From contig NC_134032.1 in assembly GCF_964204645.1 (NCBI RefSeq), positions 5,010,675 through 5,074,674 on the forward strand: DNA of 64,000 bases, written 5' to 3'. Both the position numbers and the translations under genes were made by a program. This document shows positions 34,523-43,973 of this stretch, in pieces. The notes below the pieces were generated by a model that saw only the letters and a program-made list of their open reading frames with translations, ran no database searches and was not told where the DNA came from. Every line of letters begins with the position of its first letter. Position 1 is the first letter of the stretch. The DNA comes from Tubulanus polymorphus. Taxonomy: Eukaryota; Nemertea; Palaeonemertea; Tubulaniformes; Tubulanidae.

Positions 34523-35182
34523 TTAACCACTCATTAAAAACTCAACGTATTGTTCATTATTTGGATCATTGTTCCATTGATCAATAAATTTCTTTGCCTT
34601 TGTTAACTGTTCTAAATATAACTGTAAATCTAGTTTATTAGATTTAATTATGTTTTCCTTCTTTTCTAAAGGTCTTAAATTCTTCCAATTCCAACTAAGT
34701 TTTTTATTGTATTCATCATTCATGTTAAATTTAGAAATCGGTAACACGTGATCAATATGGTAATAATCCCCATAATTATCTATATTCATTTTATCATCGA
34801 ATTGATATACAATCCATGATTTGAGAAATTCATCTGAACAACCCAATAAATTAGATAATGTTTCTGAATGCGTTTCTTTGTTGAATAATTGTGTTAATCT
34901 AGATCTTAAGCATTGTTTCAATCTAAAATTAAGATCTGTTTGATATCTTTCTCTCATATATTCTGTCATATAATCATTATAAGCTTCTCTATTATCTTCT
35001 CGATATTGTTTGGTATATAGTTTAAAACAAGTTTTACAGTAATATTGAAAACTATCTTTGCTAATCTTACGCTTACTAAATTCTGTTAAAGCTAATTTAT
35101 CCAATTCACACTTCTTGTAATATATATTTATAACACCAGTGTTATTTGTAATATTGATAATTTGTGGTTGTTCTGGTTCCAT
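34523..35182 (-). CDS. HNH endonuclease-like protein, 219 aa (element A only)
   Basis: Intact frame. The N-terminal part has a zinc-ribbon-like block (KKC... then YYCKTCFKLY). The middle is charged (YREDNREAYNDYMTEYMRERY). The C-terminal part has the HNH signature YHIDHVLPISKF, then NLRPLEKKENIIKSNK. HNH proteins of this layout nick or cut DNA and occur in large DNA viruses, phages and mobile introns. The start, in TAATAAATGGAACC context, matches the element's other genes. It is one of the few undamaged genes in A and has no counterpart in B. It may be a selfish endonuclease or an accessory nuclease. Confidence 0.75.
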   Translation of the reverse strand: MEPEQPQIINITNNTGVINIYYKKCELDKLALTEFSKRKISKDSFQYYCKTCFKLYTKQYREDNREAYNDYMTEYMRERYQTDLNFRLKQCLRSRLTQLFNKETHSETLSNLLGCSDEFLKSWIVYQFDDKMNIDNYGDYYHIDHVLPISKFNMNDEYNKKLSWNWKNLRPLEKKENIIKSNKLDLQLYLEQLTKAKKFIDQWNNDPNNEQYVEFLMSG

Positions 35183-35298
35183 TTATTATATGTATTTTTT
35201 ACTAAATTGGTTAATATTTTAGAATCCTCTTCCATTTCTTCGACCAACGTCATCCTTTTTCATCCTTCGTTGCTTTTGATAAATTGTTTCGATTCCTT

Positions 35299-35945
35299 GT
35301 TATCTAAATAATACCACTGGGCAAAAGCGCGCATTCATGCGCGCTTTTGCTTAATGCGCATGCGTTAATCATAATTATATATTCATTCTATAAATTCTGT
35401 AAAATAGAAACAACACATGCGTTACATGCGTCACATGCGGCCATTGATGTCCGGTTTTGCTTAATGCACATGTGTTAATCATAATAGAAACAACCGACAT
35501 GAAATATCTAAATAATACCACTGGGCAAACCGCTCTTATAGGAGCGTTTTTGCTTAATGCGCATGCGCTAATCATAATTATATATTCATTCTGTAAATTA
35601 TGTAAAATAGAAACAACCGAACACAGAAAATATCAAAACGTGTTCGCATTAGGCAAAAGCGCGCATTCGTGCGCGGTTTTGCTTAATGCGCATGCGCTAA
35701 TCATAATTATATATAATTATGTAAATAGAAACAACCGACATGAAATATCTAAACGTGTTCGCATAAGGGAAACCGCGCATTCATGCGCGGTTTTGCTTAA
35801 TGCGCATGCGCTAATCATAATTATATTTACATAATGAATATATAATTATGTAAATAGAAACAACCGACATGAAATATCTAAATCATACCACTGAGCAAAC
35901 CGCGCATTCATGCGCGCTTTTGCTTAATGCGCATGCGCTAATCAT
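35299..35945. repeat. array of six GC-rich hairpin units (element A)
   Basis: Each unit has a stem-loop, then TTAATGCGCATGCGCTAATCATAA, then AT-rich spacer with GAAACAACCGACATG. The first hairpin (35,321-35,350) has a perfect 13-bp stem (GCAAAAGCGCGCA) and a 4-nt loop. Further stems are at 35,525, 35,653, 35,768 and 35,895, with a degenerate one near 35,425. Spacing between units is 93-129 bp. GC and CG stem variants both occur. The open frame across this region exists only because of the repeats. Confidence 0.85.
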
Positions 35946-36115
35946 AATTGAAACGAATCATAATTGAAACGACTGAACATAAAAATTCACCAAACAGATT
36001 TACACAATACATTATACAAGTTGTTCGGCCGTTTCTTCCAATACATCATTTGATTTCTATAAATACAATTTATAATTACAAACATTTTTCAATTGCCGGT
36101 AAATATTTAACTACA

Positions 36116-36590
36116 TCAACAAATGTTAAACTTAATCATTGGAGTCTTAATGTTTTTGAAATTCTTATATAGTTTCTTCGTCGATCTTTTAGCGATTCTT
36201 GTGCTAATTTCTATTGGTTCGATATCCATTGCTGTTGATTCCTCAGTCAGAAAGAGTATCTTGAGTTTCTCTATCACTTCTTGATGCGTATGGCGTTTTA
36301 TTAATCTAAAAGATATTAGCGGCAACTCCAGCCATCTAAAGGATATACTAAATACACTTAAATATATCTAAAGGTTTCATATTTAATAGCCCTAATAACT
36401 ACAAAAAACAGTACTTACATTTAGATTTAGAATTGTAAACTATAGACTCCTAATTTCGTTTCGAGAGATAGAATATCCTGAGCATAATGTTACAGCGCCT
36501 GTTCATTTCTTGCCACGTCATCTGGTTCCGGTTCTAGAGTGTTCTCTGCACGTTTGTAATAATGACTCATATGTCTCGGCGTCATAGTAA
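36116..36590 (-). other. uncertain small minus-strand frames inside element A
   Basis: A lysine-rich frame ends at 36,116 (IEKLKILFLTEESTAMDIEP). A shorter frame (ATG near 36,583, MTPRHMSHYYKR) lies upstream. Between them are a GTAAGT-like donor and a TTTAG acceptor on the minus strand. A spliced gene is possible, but no domain is recognisable. Confidence 0.25.
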
Positions 36591-36687
36591 CAGCTGTAAC
36601 AGCTGTGAATTTATAGATTTATTCAATAGTTCATTACATGAAATGTATATAGGCTCAAATAGAATCATGTTCTAGTATAAACAGCTA

Positions 36688-37106
36688 TGCATTATTTCAA
36701 TCACACTTTACTAACACTTTTAATGTTTAAAAATCTAACTCACACAAATAGTAATATTGAAATAATGTTGTAAATATATACTTTTACATTGAATAATCTG
36801 TCAATTTAAATGTTATTCATTTATATGATTATTTTAAGAGTAATAGGGATAATAGGCTTTCAGGTTAAAGGTTGAACGGGCGGGTGAGTAAAAAATGAAA
36901 AACATGAAAATAATTACAATTTCTACTTGAATTAGGAGTGAAACTCATAAAAATGAAAAATAAATTCGAGTGTGTGAGAATTTATTTTTCATTTTTATGA
37001 GTTTCGCGAGTAATTCAAGTAGAAATTGTAATTATGTTCATGTTTTTCATTTTTTACGAGCTCGACCGTTCGACCTTTGGCCTGAAAGCCTATTATCCCT
37101 ATTACT
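36688..37106 (-). repeat. element A right TIR with nested 268-bp palindrome
   Basis: Reverse complement of 22,328-22,746. The palindrome spans 36,839-37,106. The element ends CCCTATTACT, directly followed by the second CTCCTC (37,107-37,112). Confidence 0.93.
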
Positions 37107-37112
37107 CTCCTC

Positions 37113-38497
37113 TGAAGTTTACGACTATTCCGCGTCTCGAGTTAGCTGCTGCAACCGTATCGATTCGCCTAGATTGCATAATTACGAGAGAGTTAGACTT
37201 TGATGTTGATAAGACGTTCTATTGGACTGATAGCACATCGGTGTTGAAATATATTCGTAATGAGGATAAGCGATTTCAAGTGTTCGTTGCTAATAGAGTT
37301 GGCGTTATTCGTGAGCATTCGGAGCCTTCTCAATGGAACTTTGTTGATGGAAAGCTAAATCCTGCTGATGACGCCAGCCGCGGTTTAAGTATCGATGAAA
37401 TGAATCGTGATTGTCGATGGCTGAAAGGTCCTGATTTCTTATGGAAAACTAAGGAATCGTGGCCGACACAACCTGATTTAGGCGTCGTCGAATCGTCGGA
37501 CGTTGAGGTTAAAAGGTCGTCTAAAGCATGCGCGTCGTCGTGTAAACTTGATTTGGACAACGATGTTCTTATGAGCTATTTCGCACTATTCTCGTCTTGG
37601 TCGCGCCTTAAAAAGTCCGTTGCCTTGATATTGCGTTTTAAGCGTAAACTTATGCGTCGTGATCATGGTGATGTTTCTAACGGTCCGATTTCAGTTGGTG
37701 AGCTCCGAGAAGCTGAGAGAGCAATTTTGTCTTACGTTCAAAGGAGAGCGTTTCCAGAAGCTTTCAACGGTTCCACTCTCAAACAATCGTCAATACTCGC
37801 GCTGAGTCCCGTTGAGATTAATAACTTGTTGTGCGTAAGAGGGCGTCTTGGTCGTTCAGAGCTTTCCGAGTCATCGAAACATCCTATAATATTACCGAAG
37901 AATGGTCACATCACTGACTTAATCGTACGGTTCTATCATGATATCTATGCGCATAGAGGTCGTGAGTATACGCTCTCTAAGATTCGCTTGAAGTTTTGGG
38001 TTGTTAATGGTAAATCCGCTGTGTGGAGAACTATATCGAAATGTATAAATTGCCGCAAACGAAACGCAAAACTTTCACAACAGAAGATGTCAGATTTACC
38101 GCCGGATCGCGTCTCTCCTGATAAACCACCATTTTCGTTTGTTGGACTTGATTATTTTGGTCCGTTTCTGGTTAAACGCGGTCGTGTGCGTGAGAAACGT
38201 TATGGATGCATCTTCACTTGCCTTGCAAGTCGCTCCGTTCACTTAGAAGTATGCCATTCCCTGGATACCGACTCCTTTATTTCCGGTCTTAGGCGTTTTA
38301 TCGCGCGGAGGGGTCAGCCGGAGAAGATCAGAAGTGACAACGGTACTAATCTCGTGGGCGGTCAGCGTGAACTGAAAGATGCCATCAATAACTGGAATCA
38401 AGACAAAATCCAGGAGTTCTTGTTGCAAAAGGAGAAAGAATGGGAGTTTACCTTCAAATATGGGAGGTGTTTGGGAAAGACTCATTATATCGATTAG
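37113..38497 (+). pseudogene. BEL RNase H end and integrase N-terminal/core
   Basis: It resumes the pol frame interrupted at 22,327. IPRLELAAA and FYWTDSTSVLKYI belong to RNase H. The integrase has an HHCC zinc domain (HDIYAHRGREYT...CINCRKRN) and the core motifs GLDYFGPF and SDNGTNLVGG (the first two acidic residues of DDE). The frame ends at 38,497 after a small deletion near 38,460, just before the third catalytic residue. Confidence 0.88.
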
Positions 38498-38981
38498 AAG
38501 TGTTTTGTGCGCGATTACGAAAGAACAGGTTCTCGACGATGATAGCTTGTTAACCCTCATGTGTGAGGTCGAAGCCATTGTTAATGGTCGTCCGTTGACG
38601 AGCGTCTCCGATGATCCTACTGACTTGGAACCACTTACTCCAAATCACTTGTTGATTTTGCATTCCGGACCAACATTGCCGCCAGGGAGTTTTTCTCAAC
38701 GCGATTTGTACGTTCGTCGGCGCTGGCGTCAAGTACAATACTTGGCCGATGTTTTTTGGAGAAGATGGGTACGCGAGTACTTACCATTGTTACAAAAAAG
38801 ACAGAAATGGTTCAACCCTCAGAGGAATTTCGTTGAAGGCGATATCGTTCTTGTCGAAGATGATCAGTCGCATCGATCGTCTTGGCTTTTAGGTCGCGTT
38901 ATCGAACCTTATGCCGGAAGTGATAGTTTGATTCGAAGCGTTAAACTTAAAACAAAGTCAACCGAGTTAGTCGACCAGTGA
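38379..38981 (+). pseudogene. BEL integrase C-terminal part
   Basis: Continues the integrase after the frame break: GGVWERLI (with the catalytic E), VNGRPLT, NHLL and a C-terminal region with GDIVLVEDD, ending at 38,981. The overlap with the preceding frame reflects the deletion, not a programmed shift. Confidence 0.85.
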
Positions 38982-39148
38982 ACAAGTGCGTTCTTTTGGA
39001 ATGTATTACTTAGGGTTTACTAAGTAACTTAGTGTTTACCTATATGATGAACATTAATGTAATTCATGTACCTATTTGAGTGTTTCGTTGTTATATTGTT
39101 GTATATTTGTTTGGTTAAATCACATAAAGTGTTTAACGGTGCCGGGAA

Positions 39149-39544
39149 TGTTGACGCCACGTTTCGGCTCTTGTAGTTTAAAGTTTGTATGGTTACTTTA
39201 GTTCGAAGTTTGTAACTTCATATGTCTGCATTGTGCTGCCACCTATTATTCTTATAATTTTTCGGCTTTTTTACGTCATTCTTGGTAGCCATATTTGAAC
39301 GCAGCTGGTTTTTGGTTTAGCAATATCTTGTCAAAAGGCTCAATTGTTCCGTAAGTTTAATTCAAGATAATTCGTAACTTTATTTATCAGTTGCATGTTA
39401 GAAGTAAGTTTTCTGTATATTGAATCACAAAACTTGTAAAGTTTCATTTCATATTGTAGAAACGTCTTTTCGTCTTGGTCGATATGGTCGAATAAAGTCA
39501 GTTTGGAATATGAGAAACAAAATTCTTGGTTGTCAGTTGCAACA
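39149..39544 (+). repeat. BEL 3' LTR
   Basis: 396 bp, 99% identical to the 5' LTR, followed by TCGGG at 39,545-39,549. A short purine-rich GGTGCCGGGAA precedes it and may serve as the polypurine tract. Confidence 0.93.
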
Positions 39545-39549
39545 TCGGG

Positions 39550-41110
39550 GTTTAAGTGTTAATGTATGAATCCCCATCAATCATTTTCGGAAGAACCTTC
39601 TCATCATGCAGAAAACGACGTAAAAAGGGGGAAGGGCAAATCATCACCTAATATCGTCAGTGTTAAACACGGCCAAAGAGCTAGACTGTACCACCAAATA
39701 ACAAGCGTCCAAAAGTTCGAACAACTATACAACAAACAAACGTTTATTAATTAGGATATCAGTGTCGCCCCCGGGAGCCAGCATGGGATGAGCCGGGAAT
39801 GCAGATCCTGAAGCCTTGATCTGTAGCTCAGAATTATTATTTCACTGTTGTTTATTAAAGCCGTACTTGATTGAAGGGAACCCAACAACCCGTAGAACAT
39901 TCACATTTTGCAAATATCCAGTCTCACTGTATATACGAAATGAGGATGACGCTAGCCTCCACCTACAAAATCCATCAAATCTCACATGTAAATATACCGC
40001 CACAAAACCCTTCATAGCTCATCGAAATACATCCTGACCCAAGTTGACCTTGGTGCTTGTCTGGTGAATCGCCATTAAGACTGCCATCTCTAAGAATTTT
40101 CAACGAAGGGTACTTTTGGACAGATGGCGTCCAACTGAAACAGTATCGGAGACTCCAACAAACCTCAGCATTTCGAAAGCTGTCTCCGCTCATTTTGGCC
40201 ATTCTGCATATATTGATACTTACCAGAACCTTCCCCCCCCCCCCCAACATTTACCCTGGAACTCAAGTGACAACTTTGCCGTTGATGCTATCGGGGTATA
40301 GCTTCTAGATCTATAAAAAAGTGCTAACTGTTCTAGCTGACTCCATGGGTAAATGTACTTGTTACATCCACCGTGTTTCACAAAGTACTAGTGATCATTT
40401 AGGTCGAGCTGCAGAACATTTTTGAAATTTTAATATGTTGTTTATTAATCCACCATCTGCGCACTCTGTTTATTGTAAGCTATCTACTCTAATCTCTACT
40501 GGTTCCTTCAATATCCCCTCACGGTTGTTGACAATCCCATCTCGGACAACGCCCCACCCATTGTTTTTGTGGGCTTGTCTTGATGACCGAAGATATATAA
40601 CCGCTCTCTCTCCCTCTCTCCCTCTCCCCCTCTCTTCCTTTCTTCCTCGCTCCCTCTCTCCCGCTCCCTCTCTCCCTCTCCCTTCTCCCCTTTCCACCCT
40701 CTCCCCTCTCCCTCTCTCCCCCTCTCCCCCTCTCCCCGCCGACTGGCAGCCATTGTTGTTTGGAAGAATCAGCACTTTTTATACGTTTTTGAACTTTTTG
40801 AGGGAAATTTTGAAGACGCTTTGGTCAATTACCTTGATCTTTCGTATATATTTTAATCCCCCGGGGCCCATAAGCATAACAAAAATTGGGTCAATCAGTC
40901 ACAAGATGGCCGTCCTATGACCTTTTTAGTGGCCAAAATTGTCAATTTTGGCCCGAATTTAGAGTCCTGTAGCTTCCTACTGATTTGCATTTCTCATTGC
41001 AATTGCTGATGGGTATACTTTGGAAAGGGATTTCTTATACCTGAGATAGGTATTTTTGATCAGCGAACTATGACGCAATCGGCGGCCATCTTGGTGTTTT
41101 TGGTACTCAT
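39550..41110. other. intergenic with pyrimidine tract, no supported gene
   Basis: A strongly strand-biased CT-rich tract (CTCTCCCTCTCTCC repeats) spans 40,603-40,740 and a poly-C run is at about 40,231-40,245. A minus-strand frame at 40,250-39,975 has possible splice sites on both sides (TTTCAG, CTGGTAAGTA) but no known domain. Confidence 0.5.
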
Positions 41111-41119
41111 TCGTTGGTG

Positions 41120-41621
41120 GGAAATAGTTTTTCGACATTATATTCATACCTAAGCATATTTTGTTACCGCAATGAATTAGAAAGTTGTAGATTGTAAGGT
41201 TTTCTATTATTGTGGTGTGTTTCAAGGTCATTAGTTTTTGTATATGGCCACCAGGGGGCGTTGAATAATATAATAGCTTAGTATTTCTATATTATATGTG
41301 TACCAATGCATATTTTGTTACCACAATCAATTGCAAAGTTGTAACTCCTGACATCGCCTATGATTGTGGTCTGTTTTAAGGACATTAGTTATTCTATATG
41401 GTCACAAGGGGGCATTGAATAGTGGAATAACTTATTAATTTTAGTATTACTTTAGTATTTCCTTATTATATTGGTGCCTAGGCATATTTTGTTAACATGA
41501 TCAATTACAAAGTTGTAGTTCATGGCATCTTCTAAGATTGTGGCGAGTTTCAAGGTCATTTGGATTTGAATATGGTCACCAGGGTTCATTGAATTGTAGA
41601 ATAACTTAGTATTTCCACATT
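41120..41621 (+). repeat. 165-bp tandem repeat interrupted by element B
   Basis: Three diverged units each contain GCATATTTTGTTA, then CAATTACAAAGTTGTA, then TATGGTCACCAGGG and a TTAGTATTTCC end. A fourth unit continues on the far side of element B (56,023-56,170), so B inserted within the array. The last six bases, CACATT (41,616-41,621), are the left target duplication. Confidence 0.85.
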
Positions 41622-41855
41622 AGTAATAGGGGTAATGGGCTTTCAGGCCAAAGGTCGAACGGTCGAGCTCATTAAAAAACAAAACATTAAAAGTAATTTA
41701 AAACTATAATATATTTTCATAACCGTGTGCATTTTATATTATAACTAAATATTTATTCTAAGATATTAATAATTTAAATTTTAAAAGCATATTGTATTAA
41801 ATCAATTGGTCGCTCCACTTCGCTACCGCTCCGCGACCAATTGATTTATTTACAA
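41622..41855 (+). repeat. element B left TIR with internal hairpin
   Basis: It matches the reverse complement of 55,786-56,022. Near its inner end (41,798-41,848) lies a hairpin: AAATCAATTGGTCGC and its inverse flank a GC-rich loop (TCCACTTCGCTACCGCTCC). The right TIR carries a 5-bp longer loop from an extra GGAGC copy. Confidence 0.92.
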
Positions 41856-41860
41856 AATAT

Positions 41861-42211
41861 TTTAAGATTCATGAAGAGGCAAGATTGGCTCGAATAAATG
41901 ATTCTATTTCAGATGGTATTGTCAAATGTTATTCTAAGTTATGTAACCGGTTAATACCAATTAATGATGAAAATAAATTATATAGTGATTTGAAAAATGA
42001 CTACTTAGTTATGACTGAATTACAAAAATGGGTTGGTTATGCTTCATTTCAATTAGGATCGGTTATGACATTAATTTCTACCGGCGTCATAACATTTTCG
42101 AACATCAAACCTATGGAATATAAATCAGGTAAGAACGAAACAGATGTACTACAACCAAACGTCGAAACAGAAAATGAATCAGAACAAAAATTAACTAAAA
42201 TAAATGAGTGA
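41861..42211 (+). pseudogene. N-truncated protein beside TIR (element B)
   Basis: The frame is open from just inside the TIR to 42,211 with no ATG at a plausible start. It carries DSISDGIVKCYSKLCNRLIP and a hydrophobic QLGSVMTLISTGVITF segment, so it is probably a membrane-associated protein whose N-terminus was lost when the element end was remodelled. Its last bases overlap the next gene's start (ATGAGTGA). Confidence 0.5.
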
Positions 42212-42359
42212 TAGCGTTAAGAAAAAGGCTAGATCTGAAAAACAAATTAAATGGGCAAGAGAATTAGGTAAAAGATCTTCAGAATTAAAAAAAGCTAAGA
42301 AAAAGAAATTAACTGATATAAATGAATCACATCATGAATATTATCTGATAACGATGTAG
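42204..42359 (+). CDS. small lysine-rich protein, 51 aa (element B)
   Basis: It starts in TAAAATAAATGAGTGA, overlapping the previous stop. The sequence is highly basic (KKKARSEKQIKWARELGKR, then KKAKKKK) and could bind nucleic acid. The last codons may come from the junction created by loss of the integrase N-terminus, since integrase frame begins at 42,350 out of phase. Confidence 0.5.
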   Translation: MSDSVKKKARSEKQIKWARELGKRSSELKKAKKKKLTDINESHHEYYLITM

Positions 42360-42970
42360 ATTATTTTTCAACACATTCAGATAAAAAAGCATCTATTATA
42401 GAAAGATTTGATAAAACATTGAAAACTAGAATGTGGAAATATTTTACTGCTAATGAAACATATAAATATATCGACGTGATAGATGATTAAGTGAAAGGTT
42501 ATAATAATTCTAAACATAGTTCTATAAATATGAAACCTATACAAGCTAGAAAAGAAGATAATTCGGAAATAGTTTGGAATAATTTATATGGAGCGTTTGT
42601 TACACATGATTTCGGAGAACCTAAATTTAAAATAGGACAACACGTAAGAATATCTAAATATAGAAAAACATTTTATAAAGGTTATACTCCAAATTTTACT
42701 GAAGAAATATTCAAGATTAAAAAGATAATATTAACTAAACCATTTGTTTATAAACTAGAAGATCTAAAAGATGAAGAAATATTAGGTTATTTCTATGAAC
42801 GAGAATTATCATTTGTACCAAACCCAGATGAAATAGAATACAAAATAGAAAAAGTATTGAAAACAAAAACTCTTAAAGGAAAAAAGTATTCTTTTGTGAA
42901 ATATAAAGGATACGATGATAAATTTAATGAATGGATTTTATCTAGTAAAATTAAAAGAATAAATGAATAA
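42350..42970 (+). pseudogene. integrase C-terminal half with chromodomain (element B)
   Basis: Begins in the middle of an rve-type core: KASIIERFDKTLKTRMWKYF contains the third catalytic glutamate. An in-frame TAA at 42,488 follows. Then the C-terminal beta domain (PKFKIGQHVRISKYRKTF, then FTEEIFKIKK) and a chromodomain (YKIEKVLKTKTLKGKKYSF, KYKGYDDKFNEWI). The zinc-binding and first two acidic residues are missing. Polinton integrases share this layout and would insert the element with 6-bp duplications. The stop overlaps the ATPase start (ATGAATAA). Confidence 0.88.
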
Positions 42971-43574
42971 AGATTTATTTATATTTGAACCGCATAATAT
43001 GTTAGTTACTGGTGTAACAAACTGTGGTAAAACACATTTCATATTAGATTTGTTAGAAACTATTTATAAGAATCATTTTGATAATATAATATTATTCTGC
43101 CCTACTTATGAAATGAATAAAACATATAATAGAGATATAGTTAAGATAAAAAAGTTTATTATATTAGATCCTAAAACAGTAAAAGAAAATTTAGATAATT
43201 GTATAAAAATAGCAATTGATACTTATAAAGGATCAAATACATTATTCATTGTAGATGATTGCGCAAATTTACATGATTCAAAAGTGAGAGAAAGTGAGTT
43301 ATGTTATTCAGCTTTCTCTGGGAGACATTTCGGGATAACAACATGGGTTTTAAATCAAAAATATAATTCAATTGTTAAAGACTTTAGGGAGAATATAAGA
43401 TTTCTAGTTTTATTTTATAACAAAGATAAAAAATCTATGCAACAATCATTGGAAGAAAATCAAATTATACCTACTGAATTACATGATGAATATATGAATA
43501 AATTAAAGAATAATAAAGGTTCAAAATTATTACTGAGATTACAATTTCCCTATGAATATAAATTTATAAAATAA
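42963..43574 (+). CDS. A32/FtsK-type packaging ATPase (element B)
   Basis: Intact 203-codon frame. Walker A is GVTNCGKTHF and Walker B is LFIVDDCAN, with the downstream SGRHFGITTWVLNQ typical of the A32/HerA-FtsK packaging ATPases of Polintons and large DNA viruses. It would pump DNA into capsids. The start overlaps the integrase stop by 8 bp. The gene converges on the zinc-finger gene. It is short for the family but appears complete at both ends. Confidence 0.9.
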   Translation: MNKDLFIFEPHNMLVTGVTNCGKTHFILDLLETIYKNHFDNIILFCPTYEMNKTYNRDIVKIKKFIILDPKTVKENLDNCIKIAIDTYKGSNTLFIVDDCANLHDSKVRESELCYSAFSGRHFGITTWVLNQKYNSIVKDFRENIRFLVLFYNKDKKSMQQSLEENQIIPTELHDEYMNKLKNNKGSKLLLRLQFPYEYKFIK

Positions 43575-43973
43575 CTATTTGTATACCTATGTATTAGATA
43601 CCCTAATACCTGATACCCTATTAGATACCCTAATACCTGATACCCTATTAGATACCTTAAATACTTAAAACCCCCTTTTTTTAAATAAATATTATTTATA
43701 CAATTTTCAACCAATTTATTTTTATTTTTTTCAACTAATATATGAATAAGTTTGAAAATAATAAAGGTTATTTATTATTACTGAGGTTTCAATTTCCATA
43801 TGAATATCAGTTTATAAAATAAGATATTTTATGTATTAGATTGTATTAGATTGTATTGGATATGTATTAGATACCTTAAATACCTTAAATACTTAAAACC
43901 CCCTTTTTTATTTACTATTATTTTATACAATTTTCAACCAATATTATTATTTGTGTTAAATATAATTAATATT
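43575..43973. repeat. convergent centre of element B with partial ATPase-end duplication
   Basis: The last ~82 bp of the ATPase gene (43,493-43,574) recur at 43,741-43,822 at roughly 80% identity. Each copy is followed by GATACC/TTAAATACTTAAAACCCCC and ACAATTTTCAACCAAT blocks. TAGATACCCTAATACCTGATA repeats fill 43,595-43,655. A has the same structure, so the duplication predates the split of A and B. Confidence 0.8.

Larger units (their letters stand above)
22328..37106 (+). mobile_element. Polinton/Maverick-like element A (14.8 kb)
   Basis: It begins AGTAATAGGG and ends CCCTATTACT, flanked by CTCCTC at 22,322-22,327 and 37,107-37,112. The 6-bp duplication and AG...CT ends are hallmarks of Polintons. 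The TIRs are 419 bp. From the left: polymerase B, a small basic protein, a candidate minor virion protein, four small proteins, a structural protein, a coiled-coil/membrane protein, a truncated capsid gene and a zinc-finger gene. On the opposite strand are an ATPase C-terminal fragment and an HNH gene. Integrase is absent. Stops and frameshifts occur in most genes, so A cannot be autonomous now. Its AT richness contrasts sharply with the host BEL sequence. Confidence 0.9.
18465..39544 (+). mobile_element. BEL/Pao LTR retrotransposon, split by Polinton-like element A
   Basis: The ends are TGTTGACG...GCAACA LTRs of 395 and 396 bp that differ at only four positions (about 1%), so the insertion is recent. 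The 5-bp target duplication TCGGG is at 18,460-18,464 and 39,545-39,549, the size usual for this superfamily. Without the nested element and one copy of its duplication, the retrotransposon is about 6.3 kb. The domain order is gag with zinc knuckles, aspartic protease, RT, RNase H, integrase. Three frame breaks are associated with small indels near 19,830-19,870, 21,335 and 38,460, so this copy is probably not autonomous. Element A interrupts pol in the RNase H region at 22,327/37,113. Confidence 0.95.

Noticed and set aside
35457-35834. 125-codon frame within the hairpin array
   Set aside because: The repeated LLNAHALIII segments are translations of the repeat unit; the minus strand is open for the same reason.
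35299-35945. CRISPR-like array
   Set aside because: Units are variable hairpins with irregular spacing in eukaryotic mobile DNA; there are no unique spacers of fixed size and no cas genes.
39975-40250. 91-codon minus-strand frame as an exon
   Set aside because: Possible TTTCAG and GTAAGT sites flank it, but no recognisable domain or partner exon exists.
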